Assembly (NCBI GenBank): GCA_963827335.1
Contig: CAWHAP010000004.1
Location: forward strand, 1 to 64,000
Source: DASQMT01 sp963827335
Lineage (GTDB): Bacteria; Actinomycetota; Thermoleophilia; Solirubrobacterales; Solirubrobacteraceae
Direction of reading: 5' to 3'
DNA length: 64,000 bases
The stretch's first letter is position 1, and the number at the start of each line of letters is the position of its first letter. The translations under genes and the position numbers were made by a program. This document shows, piece after piece, positions 51,217-59,700 of the stretch. Under the pieces are notes generated by a model. That model saw only the letters and a program-made list of their open reading frames with translations, was not told the origin of the DNA and ran no database searches.

Positions 51217-51831
51217 GTGGACGCGGGCCTGCACGCGCAGGGGGTCTCGGTCGCGCTCGCGGGCCGGCGCGTCCTCGACGGCGCTGCGCTCGCGGTGCCG
51301 CCCGGCGCGGTCACGGCGCTGCTGGCGCCCAGCGGCGCCGGCAAGAGCACGCTGCTGCGGGCGTGCGTGCGGCTCGTGGCGCGCGAGGCAGGCGCGATCA
51401 CGCTCGACGGTGCGGGCATCGACGACCTGGACGCGCGGTCGCTGCGCCGGCGGGTGGGCCTCGTGGCGCAGACGCCCGCGATGCTGCCCGGCAGCGTGGC
51501 CGGCAACCTCCGGCACGGCGTCGAGGGGCTGGACGACGCCGCGCTCGGCGCGGCGCTCGCCGCCGCGGACCTCGACCGCTCGTTCGCGGAGCGCGAAGCG
51601 CGCGCGCTGTCGGGAGGCGAGCGCGCGCGGGTCGCGTTGGCCCGGGCGCTCACGCGCGACCCGCAGCTGCTCCTGCTCGACGAGCCGACCGCCGCGCTGG
51701 ACGCCGAGAGCACCGCGCGGATCGGGGCGACGCTGCGCGGGCTCGCCGCGCGCGGGCTCGGCGTCTGCGTCGCGACGCACGACCTCGAGTTCGCCGCGGC
51801 GTGGTGCGACCGGGAGGCGCGGCTGGCATGA
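51217..51831 (+). CDS. fetA: ABC transporter ATPase, FetA/YbbL-like
   Basis: The 204-residue ATPase has Walker A APSGAGKST, a Q-loop, the signature RALSGGERARVALARALTRD and Walker B LLLLDEPTAALD, with the H-loop in CVATHDLEF. It is short, as in FetA/YbbL. The GTG start is 37 bp from the iron box. It overlaps the FetB-like permease by 4 bp (ATGA). The pair would export iron when it is in excess. Other ATPase subfamilies of the same size cannot be excluded on motifs alone. Confidence 0.8.
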   Translation: MDAGLHAQGVSVALAGRRVLDGAALAVPPGAVTALLAPSGAGKSTLLRACVRLVAREAGAITLDGAGIDDLDARSLRRRVGLVAQTPAMLPGSVAGNLRHGVEGLDDAALGAALAAADLDRSFAEREARALSGGERARVALARALTRDPQLLLLDEPTAALDAESTARIGATLRGLAARGLGVCVATHDLEFAAAWCDREARLA

Positions 51832-52589
51832 GCGAGACGCTCCTCCGCGTCCTCGCGGGCGTCGGCTTCGCGGCGCTGGCGGCCTGGCTCGCGTTCCGGC
51901 TCCGGCTCGGCCTGTCGCGCGAGATCCTCGTCGCCGCCACCCGTGCGGTCGTGCAGCTCGCGGCCGTCGGCGCCGCGATCGCGCTCGTGTTCGAGGTCGA
52001 GGCGCTGGCGTTCGTGTTCGTGGCCGTGATGGCCGCGACCGCCGGGCTCACGGCCGGCCGGCGCCTCGCGGGCCTCCCCGACGCGCGCGTCCGCGCCCTG
52101 GCCGCGATCGCGCTGCCGGCGCTCGCCGCGACCGCCGTGCTGCTCGCGGTGGGGGCGTTCGCCGCGACGCCGCGCGCCGCGGTGCCGACCGCCGGCATCC
52201 TCATCGGCGGGGCCATGGCCGCCACCACGCTGGCCGGCCGCCAGCTGCTGGCCGCGCTGGCGGACGAGACGGGGGAGATCGAGGCACGGCTGTGCCTCGG
52301 CGACGACGCCCGGACGGCGCTCGCCCCCGCGGTGCGGCGGGCGCTCCGCACCGGCCTGATCCCGGCGATCGACCAGACGCGCAGCGTGGGCCTCGTCACG
52401 CTCCCGGGCACGTTCGTGGGACTCGTCCTCGGCGGGGCCTCCGCCGAGGAGGCCGCCGCCACGCAGCTCGTCGTGCTGCTCGCGCTGCTCGCCGTCGAGC
52501 TCGCCGCCGCCGCCCTGCTCGCCGAGCTCGCGTTGCGCGCGGTGATCGAGCCCGGGGAGCGCGTCCGGGCGGTCCGGGTCGACGCCTGA
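51828..52589 (+). CDS. fetB: FetB/YbbM (UPF0014) membrane protein
   Basis: The 253-residue permease has seven hydrophobic segments and the UPF0014 signature RAVVQLAAVGAAIALVFEVE with AGILIGGAMAATTLAGRQLL and RTGLIPAIDQTRSVGLVTLP. This family forms the membrane part of the FetAB exporter. It directly follows the FetA-like gene. Together they protect against iron or oxidative stress in characterised cases. Regulation by the nearby iron box is likely but the box may serve only the divergent gene. Confidence 0.88.
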   Translation: MSETLLRVLAGVGFAALAAWLAFRLRLGLSREILVAATRAVVQLAAVGAAIALVFEVEALAFVFVAVMAATAGLTAGRRLAGLPDARVRALAAIALPALAATAVLLAVGAFAATPRAAVPTAGILIGGAMAATTLAGRQLLAALADETGEIEARLCLGDDARTALAPAVRRALRTGLIPAIDQTRSVGLVTLPGTFVGLVLGGASAEEAAATQLVVLLALLAVELAAAALLAELALRAVIEPGERVRAVRVDA

Positions 52590-52595
52590 GGGCGC

Positions 52596-52862
52596 TCAGT
52601 CGAGCGCGCCGGGCGGGAGCACGTAGCGCTGCGGCGGCGCGTCGCCGCCGGCGCCGTGCGCGGCCCCGTACATCCCGCCGGTGGACCGCGCGGCAGCGGT
52701 CTCGCCCCGACCCTCGCGGTCGATGATCCACCGGACGATGTCGCTCGAGGCGGCGCCCGCCGCGAGGATCGCGGCGCGCTCGATCACCTTGCCGCCGGTC
52801 GGGTGGGGCCGGGAGAGGCGCACGACCAGGTCGCGGATCTCGGTCTCGTCCATGGCGGTCAC
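52596..52862 (-). CDS. Small partner of the ribbon-helix-helix protein
   Basis: The 88-residue protein is coupled to the upstream gene (GTGA at 52859-52862). It has a helical N-terminus (MDETEIRDLVVRLSRPHPTG), then ERAAILAAGAASSDIVRWII and a Gly/Ala-rich tail ending YVLPPGALD. No toxin catalytic motif is visible. The pairing with a ribbon-helix-helix gene could be a toxin-antitoxin-like or partner unit, but nothing shows toxicity. An internal ATG at 52853 is an alternative start. Confidence 0.6.
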   Translation of the reverse strand: MTAMDETEIRDLVVRLSRPHPTGGKVIERAAILAAGAASSDIVRWIIDREGRGETAAARSTGGMYGAAHGAGGDAPPQRYVLPPGALD

Positions 52863-53110
52863 CGGCGCGCCGCGGCCGCGGCGTCCTCGAGGGCGGTCAG
52901 GCGCCGGCCGTACTCGGCCAGCAGGGCCCGGATCGCGGACTCGTCTGCGAGGTCCGGGGTGGTCTCGTCGCCGTCGGGCGCCCCGTCGCCGCGCAGGCCG
53001 AGCCGCACGCGGACGTAGTCGGACAGGCTGATCCCGTCGCGCCGGGCGCGGGCTGCGATCTCGCCGTGCTCGTCGGCACTCACGCGGAAGTTGATCGTTG
53101 CGGCGGTCAC
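52859..53110 (-). CDS. Ribbon-helix-helix DNA-binding protein
   Basis: The 83-residue protein begins TINFRVSADEHGEIAARARR and continues DGISLSDYVRVRLGL, the strand-helix-helix pattern of MetJ/Arc-type repressors (antitoxin-like). The C-terminal half is helical (ADESAIRALLAEYGRRLTAL). It starts at a GTG 3 bp from a perfect inverted repeat that is probably its operator. It heads a two-gene minus-strand operon. Classic RHH antitoxins bind their own operator in just this way. Confidence 0.75.
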   Translation of the reverse strand: MTAATINFRVSADEHGEIAARARRDGISLSDYVRVRLGLRGDGAPDGDETTPDLADESAIRALLAEYGRRLTALEDAAAAARR

Positions 53111-53112
53111 GT

Positions 53113-53177
53113 GATCTCCACGGCCTTCCTGTAGGGCGGCGCTTTCGTCGCGGAGGACGAGGCTGTCCGTGGAGATC
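53113..53177. promoter_or_regulatory. Long-spaced 11-bp inverted repeat before the RHH gene
   Basis: GATCTCCACGG (53113-53123) and CCGTGGAGATC (53167-53177) are perfect complements separated by 43 bp. The left arm is 3 bp from the RHH start. Two RHH dimers could bind the arms and loop the promoter, or the arms could be bound separately. The further stretch to 53264 holds an AT-richer segment with GTGAAATCACC and no gene that I accept. Confidence 0.55.
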
Positions 53178-53264
53178 GCCGTGCCGCGTACCGCCGGGCG
53201 GTGCTCTACGCGAAGTGGCTTCGCAGAAGCGGTGAAATCACCTTGTCGTGAAAGTGTAGACGCA

Positions 53265-53296
53265 CCGCGCGCAGGCGTTCCGATGCCTGCGCGCGG
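53265..53296. terminator. Strong hairpin after the aldehyde dehydrogenase
   Basis: CCGCGCGCAGGC (53265-53276) pairs perfectly with GCCTGCGCGCGG (53285-53296), loop GTTCCGAT. It lies 10 bp after the minus-strand dehydrogenase stop and is a good terminator candidate, although no T-run follows. Confidence 0.75.
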
Positions 53297-53305
53297 CGGT
53301 CCGCT

Positions 53306-54676
53306 TCAGCCGCCGACCCTGATCAGCTTCTTGTTGACGAACTCGTCGGCGCCGTAGCGGCCGAGCTCGCGGCCGAAGCCCGAGCGCTTGACGCCGCCGA
53401 AGGGCAGCTCCGCGCTCTCGGCGCCCACGGCGTTGACGAACACCATGCCGGCCTCGATCCGGTCGGCGACGCGCAGCGCCTGCTGCTCGTCGGTCGTCAG
53501 CACGTAGGAGCCGAGGCCGAACGGCGTGTCGTTCGCCAGCTCGATCGCCTCCTCCTCGGAGCCGACGCGGTACACCGACGCGACCGGCCCGAAGAACTCC
53601 TCGCGGTAGGCGTCGTTGTCCTCCTTGATGTCGGTCAGCACCGTGCCCGAGAAGAAGTTCCCCTCGCGCTCGCCGCCGGTCACGAGCGTCGCGCCCTGGT
53701 CGATCGCGCGCTTGACCTGCTCCTCCAGGCGGTCGCCCGCGCTGGTGGAGGAGAGCGGGCCGATGGTCGCGTCCGGCGAGCTCGGGTCGGCCGGCTTGAC
53801 CGCCGACAGCGCCGCCGTGAACTTCTCCAGGAACGGCTCGTAGAGCTCGTCGATGACGATGAAGCGCTTCGCCGCGTTGCACGCCTGCCCGGTGTTCTCG
53901 AGCCGCGCGCCGACGGCCGACTCGACGGTCGCGTCGAGGTCGTCCGTGCTCAGGAGGATGAACGGATCCGAGCCGCCCAGCTCGAGCACGACCTTCTTGA
54001 GGTTGCGCCCGGCGATCTCGGCGACCGCTGCGCCGGCCCGCTCGGAGCCCGTCAGCGACACGCCGCGCACGCGCGGGTCGGCGATCACGCCCTCGATCTG
54101 CTCGTTCGTGGCGTAGATGTTGATGTAGGCGTCCGCAGGGAAGCCGGCCTGCTGGAAGATCTCCTCCATCGCCGCCGCCGACTCGGGGCACTGCGGGGCG
54201 TGCTTGAGGAGGATCGTGTTGCCGATGACCAGGTTCGGCCCGGCGAAGCGCGCCACCTGGTAGTAGGGGTAGTTCCACGGCATGATGCCGAGCAGGACTC
54301 CGACCGAGCTGCGGCGCACGAAGGCCGAGCCGTCGCCGCCGGCGAGCTCGATCGGCTCGTCCGCGAGCAGCGACTCCGCGTTGTCGGCGTAGAACGAGTA
54401 GATCTCGGCGCTGAAGTCCACCTCGCCCATCGCCTGCTCGATCGGCTTGCCCATCTCGCGGACGATGATCTCCCCGAGCCGCTGCCGCTGCTCGACGTGC
54501 AGCTCGGCGACGCGCCGGATGAGGTCCGCGCGCTCCTGCACCGTCGACGAGCGCGACCACGAGCGGTGCGCGTCGTCGGCGCGCCCGATCGCCGCCGTCA
54601 GGTCGTCGTCGCCGATCGTGGGGTAGGTCTTGATCGTCTCTCCGGTCGCCGGATCGACCACCGCATAGTCAGTCAT
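53306..54676 (-). CDS. NAD(P)-dependent aldehyde dehydrogenase (succinate-semialdehyde type)
   Basis: The 456-residue enzyme has the ALDH catalytic residues: N134 in GIMPWNYPYYQ, E232 in VVLELGGSDPF and C266 in NTGQACNAAKRF. The last part is EEFFGPVASVYRV and GVKRSGFGRELGRYGADEF. The length and the short N-terminus match the bacterial succinate-semialdehyde dehydrogenase group, which oxidises the semialdehyde to succinate. The real substrate could be another short aldehyde. A GGAGAC ribosome binding site precedes the ATG. No GABA transaminase gene is adjacent. Confidence 0.92.
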   Translation of the reverse strand: MTDYAVVDPATGETIKTYPTIGDDDLTAAIGRADDAHRSWSRSSTVQERADLIRRVAELHVEQRQRLGEIIVREMGKPIEQAMGEVDFSAEIYSFYADNAESLLADEPIELAGGDGSAFVRRSSVGVLLGIMPWNYPYYQVARFAGPNLVIGNTILLKHAPQCPESAAAMEEIFQQAGFPADAYINIYATNEQIEGVIADPRVRGVSLTGSERAGAAVAEIAGRNLKKVVLELGGSDPFILLSTDDLDATVESAVGARLENTGQACNAAKRFIVIDELYEPFLEKFTAALSAVKPADPSSPDATIGPLSSTSAGDRLEEQVKRAIDQGATLVTGGEREGNFFSGTVLTDIKEDNDAYREEFFGPVASVYRVGSEEEAIELANDTPFGLGSYVLTTDEQQALRVADRIEAGMVFVNAVGAESAELPFGGVKRSGFGRELGRYGADEFVNKKLIRVGG

Positions 54677-54783
54677 CGGTCTCCTCGCTCATTCGGTCTC
54701 CCGTCGGGCCGCGAGGCTATCGCAGCGCGCCCGGGAGCCCCTGTCCACGCGTGCGGCGGCGGACACGCGCCGGGGTGCGGGCC

Positions 54784-55223
54784 TCAGCGCTGCTCGCGCA
54801 GCCACTCCGCCATGACGGCCTCCATGCGGTCGGCGAGGTCGAGCACGGGGGCGAAGGCGCTCCGCCCCGGCGGCGCTCCGTCCGCCGCGACCGCGGCGCG
54901 GCGCTCGGCCGCGTCGGCCTCGAGGTGCGCGAGCTCGCGCTCGACCACGATGCGGCGCTCGGCCGGCTCGAGCAGGGCGAGCAGGAACCAGCGCACCGCC
55001 GTCTCGTTGCGCTGTGCGCGGTCGGCTCCGCCTCGACGAGCCGGCGCTGCAGCTCGTCGCGCCCGGACGCGGTCACGTCCCACGTGCGGCTCCGGCGCGC
55101 GCCCTCGCCCACGACGTGCACGAACCCGGCGGCCTCCAGCTTGGCCAGCTCGGGATAGACCTGGCTGTGGCTCGCATGCCAGGCGTTGCGCAGCGTGCGG
55201 TCGAACCGGCGCGTGAGGCCGTG
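54784..55223 (-). pseudogene. PadR-like regulator, N-terminus missing and frameshifted
   Basis: The remaining sequence covers the second part of the winged helix (GLTRRFDRTLRNAWHASHSQ, VYPELAKLEAAGFVHV) and, after a one-base deletion near 55023, the helical C-terminus (NETAVRWFLLALLEPAERRI, LADRMEAVMAEWLREQR). A normal PadR protein starts about 25-30 residues earlier with the helix leading to HGYDLTRRF. Here the match stops at about 55223, where MFS sequence begins on the other strand. It would have repressed the divergent transporter. Confidence 0.72.
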
Positions 55224-55813
55224 GACCACGGCGGTGTTCGGGCTCTACGCCGGCGCGCTGCTGCTGCCGCGCCACTTCCAGCTCGCCGACGGGGCGAGCG
55301 CGACGCACTCCGGGGTGCTCATCTACCCGCTGCTGCTGGGGCTCGTCGTGTCGGTGAACGTCGCCGGGGCGGTGGTCGCGCGGCGGCTCGCGTTCCGCGG
55401 CACGGTCCTGTGCGGCTCGGGCCTCGCGGCGCTCGGGGCGCTGGCTTCGCGACGTTCCACGCCGGCACCCCCGGCTGGCAGCTGCTGCTGTTCATGGCGC
55501 TCATGGGCTCGGGATCGGCCCGGCGCTCTCGGGCCTGCAGATCGCCCTGCAGCGGTCGGTGGCGCCGGCGCAGGTCGGCGGGGCCATGGGCGCGATGCTC
55601 CTGCTCCGGCAGGTCGGCGGCGCGGTGGCCCTCGCGGCGGCGGGCGCGGTGTACGGCGCGAGCGCGAGCAGCGCCCCGACCGCGGCCTCGTCGGCCTCGG
55701 CGACCGGCGTGGCGGTGCTCGCGGTCGGCCTGTCCGGCTCGCTGATCGCCGGCGCGGCGCTGCTCGCCCTGCCGCGCCTGGCCGGGCGGCTGCCGGCGCT
55801 CGCGGCCGCCTAG
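55213..55813 (+). pseudogene. MFS drug-efflux transporter, C-terminal remnant with frameshifts
   Basis: Only the last seven or so membrane helices of a 14-helix DHA2-type transporter remain: PWTTAVFGLYAGALLLPRHF, SGVLIYPLLLGLVVSVNVAG, then, after one-base deletions near 55444 and 55509, FATFHAGTPGWQLLLFMALM and SGLQIALQRSVAPAQVGGAM with GAMLLLRQVGGAVALAAAGA. About 260 N-terminal residues are missing, and the sequence to the left is the PadR remnant on the other strand. The pair PadR-MFS is a known divergent unit, so a deletion of the shared promoter and both 5' ends would produce this. Confidence 0.75.
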
Positions 55814-55824
55814 GGCGGGCCAGG

Positions 55825-56646
55825 TCAGCGGAGGAAGTCGAGCGCCGCCGCCACGATCGCCTCGGGCGCGTCCTCCTGCACGAGATGGCCCGCGCCCGGG
55901 ACGACGCGGAGCGCCGCGCCCGGGATCCGCCGCGCGAGCTCCTCGCCGCGCTCGACCGGGATCCACGCGTCCTCCGCGCCCCACAGGATCGAGACGGGGC
56001 AGCGCAGCTCGCCGTAGCGGTGCTCGACCTCGTCGGTGAAGCGGTCGCTCATCTGGGCGATCTGGCGGTAGAACGCGCGCTGACCGGTCGCGCCGAGCCA
56101 CGGATCGACGTAGCGGCGGAGCTCGTCGTCGGCGAGCTCGCGGTGGACGGCGTTGCCGATGTACGCGCGCAGCATCGCCTCGTGCATGTAGGCGGGCAGA
56201 GCGGAGAACGTCGCCTCCTGCTCGCCGACCACCTGGACGAAGGGCGATCCCGACGGGCCGATGGCGACGGGGTCGATCAGCAGGAGCGACCGGTAGTCCC
56301 GGCCGTCGAGCAGGTGGGCGCGCAGCGCCGTCGTGCCGCCGAAGTCGTGGGCGACGACGTCGGGCCGGTCGAGCTGCCAGTGGTCGAGCAGCGCGGCGAG
56401 GACGCGGTTCTGGATCCCGAGCGAGACGTCCGCATCGGGCTTCGCCGAACGGCCGTAGCCGAGCAGGTCGAACCAGTGCACGCGCCGGTGGGGCGCGAGG
56501 TGCGGGGCGATCCGGCGCCACACGACCGAGGAGAACGGCGTGCCGTGCACGAGGACGAGCGGCGGGCCGTCGCCCATGGCGCCGTGGCGGATCTCCTCGC
56601 CCTCGAAGGCGAACGTGTCGGGCAGGTCCCAGTCGCGCGCGTGCAT
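55825..56646 (-). CDS. Alpha/beta hydrolase, haloalkane dehalogenase-like
   Basis: The 273-residue enzyme shows PPLVLVHGTPFSSVVWRRIA (oxyanion HG), the nucleophile D101 in VVAHDFGGTTALRAHL and the catalytic His in PGAGHLVQEDAPEAI. An acidic residue lies in LWGAEDAWIPVERG. An aspartate nucleophile, not serine, is typical of haloalkane dehalogenases and epoxide hydrolases. The reaction could thus be dehalogenation or epoxide opening, but the halide-binding Trp residues cannot be checked by eye. The alternative ATG at 56658 adds four residues. Confidence 0.85.
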   Translation of the reverse strand: MHARDWDLPDTFAFEGEEIRHGAMGDGPPLVLVHGTPFSSVVWRRIAPHLAPHRRVHWFDLLGYGRSAKPDADVSLGIQNRVLAALLDHWQLDRPDVVAHDFGGTTALRAHLLDGRDYRSLLLIDPVAIGPSGSPFVQVVGEQEATFSALPAYMHEAMLRAYIGNAVHRELADDELRRYVDPWLGATGQRAFYRQIAQMSDRFTDEVEHRYGELRCPVSILWGAEDAWIPVERGEELARRIPGAALRVVPGAGHLVQEDAPEAIVAAALDFLR

Positions 56647-56757
56647 CGCGCACACCATCGCAACACGCGGCGCACGGCGGCAGCGCGACCCGTTCGTCTG
56701 CCCCAACGGGCTTGCCGGTCGCGGTGCGCTCGGCGAGACTCGCGCCGACCCCTGCCC

Positions 56758-59700
56758 GTGCCGCCCGACCGCCAGGAGATCCAGGAGCCCGACGCCGCGC
56801 TCGCGACGGTGCCCACGCTCGTCCCGGAACCGGTCAGCGCGCTCGGCGCGGGCTTCGCCGCGGCGGTTGCGCGGGCCGAGCGCGTCGGCGCGTCGGGTGC
56901 GACCACCGACGACGTGCTCGCGCTGCAGCGGTCCGCAGGCAACGCCCGGGTGGCGCGCCTGCTCGCGGGCGACGAGCGCGCCGACACGGGACCGGGCGCC
57001 ACGCGCGACCTCCTCGCCGACGCGCTGCGCGGCGCGGCCGATCCCGGCAATGCCGAGGCGGGCGACGCGTGGACGGAGGGCGAGGAGCACGACTACGTGA
57101 ACGGCGAGGCCGATCCGAACGCGCCGGACGCGGAAGGCAAGGCGGATGCCGCCGCGGCCGGTGGCGCCGCCGCGGGCAAGGCGAATGCCAACGCGGCGGC
57201 CGGGGCCGGCGCGGCTGCGGGTGCTGCGGGTCAGGGGTTGGCGGGCGACGCCGGGGCGACCATGGGTGCTGCGGGTCAGGCACTTGCCGGCGGTGCCGCC
57301 GCCGGGCAGGCGAATGCCAACCCGGCCGCCGGCGCCGGGGCGGCTGCTGGTGCTGCGGGTCAGGCGCTGGCGGGCGGGGCTGGCGCGGGTGCTGGTGCTG
57401 CGGGTCAGGCGCTGGCGGGCGGGGCTGGCGCGGGTGCGGGTGCTGCGGGTCAGGCGCTGGCGGGCGGGGCTGGCGCGGGTGCGGGTGCTGCGGGTCAGGC
57501 GCTGGCGGGCGGGGCTGGCGCGGGTGCGGGTGCTGCGGGTCAGGCGCTGGCGGGCGGGGCTGGCGCGGGTGCGGGTGCTGCGGGTCAGGCGCTGGCGGGC
57601 GGGGCTGGCGCGGGTGCGGGTGCTGCGGGTCAGGCGCTTGCCGGCGGCGCCGGCGCGGCGGGCCAGGCGAACGCCGGTGCCGCGGCAGGCGCCGGGTCCG
57701 GCGGAGGCGGCGCGGGCGGCGAGACGATCTCCGGGCCGGTGCCGGGCGACCTGCTCGACGCCCCCGAGCCGGGCGCTGCGCCGTCGCTGACCGAGCCGCT
57801 CGAGGCCGCCCCGCCGGCGCAGGCCGAGCAGCCCACGGTCGACGCCCCGGCCGAGGGCGAGCCGGACGTCGACACGGGCGAGATCGCCGCGGCCGGCGCG
57901 GGCGCCGGGCAGGCGTCGGGCGGGCTGCTGGGCGGCGTCGGCGGCGTCGCCGCGGCCGCGCTCCAGACCGTGATCTCCGCCGTCACCGGCCGGGTGACGG
58001 GGGCGGCCACCGATGCCGCCGGCACCGTCGGCCAGATGGCCGGCGAGCAGCTCGCGCAGGGCCGCACGGCCGCCGACGAGTCCGCGCAGGCGACGGACAC
58101 GGAGGCGGGCGGCGCGTCCACCGAGGCCGGAGCGGCCGCAGGGGAGGCCCACGCGGAGACCCGCGGGCTGGTCGACCGCGCGCTCGACGCGGTCACCGGC
58201 GTGCCCGGCAAGGTCGCCGGCGAGGTGCAGGGCGTGATCGGGCGCATCCTCGGCGGCTCCGGGCTGCTCACCACGCTGCTCGGCCCGTTCGGCGCCGCCT
58301 TCAACGCGGTGCTCGGCGCGCTCCCCGCGGATCTCGAGACCGCCGTGCGCCGGATCGGCGCCCGCATCGGCGCGGTGATCACGCGCATCGACGCCGTCGC
58401 CGCCCGCATCGCCGGCCGCATCGCCGCCGCGCTGGCCGCGGTGGCGGGCTTCGCCACGCGGCTCGGCGCCGCCGTCCGCAGCCGCGTCGCCGGGCTCGCC
58501 GCGATGGTCGCCGACCTCGTCTCCACGCTGCCCGCCCCGATGCGCGCCGTCGCGTCGGCGGTCGTCAGCCGGCTCACCGCGCTCGTCCAGCGCGTCGTCG
58601 ACCGGATCATCCAGACCGCCGAGCGGATCGTCACCCGCGTCACGGGCTGGCTCACCGCGCGCCTGCGCCAGGTCGAGGCGGCCGTCCGGCGCGTGCTGAG
58701 CGGCGTGCGCCGGATCCTCGACTCGGTGATCGCCGGCATCGTGCGCATCATCGGGGCGATCCGCGCGCGGGTGAACGCGGTGATCGACTGGGTGCTGGGC
58801 AAGGTCCGGTCGCTGATCGCGCGCGCGCTGCGCGTGGTGCTCAAGCCGCTGCAGGACCGCCTGCTCGCCAGGGTGCTCGCGCTGATCGGCCCGGCCGTGC
58901 AGGAGGCCGTCAAGCGCGGCAAGATGATGTTCCCCAACGGCATGCCCGCGCCCCCGGCGGTCGAGCAGGCCGCGGCCCAGGCGGCTGCGCAGGCGCCGCC
59001 CGGCGGCTCGGGACCCGGGTTCATCGACTCGCTGATGAAGCCGGAGGGCGATCACATCGGCGTCGGCGTGGTCTACAGCGGCGACACCGCCGCCGGCGCA
59101 GGCGTGGGCGTGTCCGCCGGGGCGATGCTCGATGTGGTGCTCGACTACCGGCGCAACGACATCGGCTTCTTCTTCTCGCCCGGCGCGACCCTGCAGGGCT
59201 CGCTGGTCGACGCCAGCGTCACCGGCGGCGTCGGCGGCGCCGGGGCGTGGGGCACGGTCGCGTCGTTCGGCAACCCGGGGGACGACGTGCTGTCGTCCTT
59301 CGGCGGCGTGTTCGTGAACGCCAACTACGGCGCCCAGGCCAAGCTGGCCGTGGGCGGCGGCGCGGAGGTCCAGAGCGGCGGCGCGTTCTACTCGGGCATC
59401 CCGAGCGGCGGCGCCCCGGGCGGCGCGCCCGTGCCCGGCGTCCCGGGCGGGACGACGCCGGGGACGCCCGGCGGGTCGTCCACCACGCCGCCCACGCCGG
59501 CCGTCGCCGGCCGGACGGCGCTGGGCGACGTGCTCTTCCCGACCGGCGCCGACGTGCCGCCCGGCGGCGCGGTCGAGGCGGCGGCGCAGGCCGCGCAGGC
59601 GATCCCGGGCCAGACCCCGGGCATGACCGTGACGAGCATCGAGGTGGTCGGCCACACGAGCCGCGGCTGGCGCCACCTGCCGCCGGGGCTCACGCGCGAG

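Noticed and set aside
53169..53357. 62-codon plus-strand frame
   Set aside because: It spans the terminator hairpin and the 3' end of the dehydrogenase, has no family match and no ribosome binding site.
57361..57630. CRISPR array
   Set aside because: The repeats are contiguous, in frame and without unique spacers. They are a protein-coding tandem repeat.
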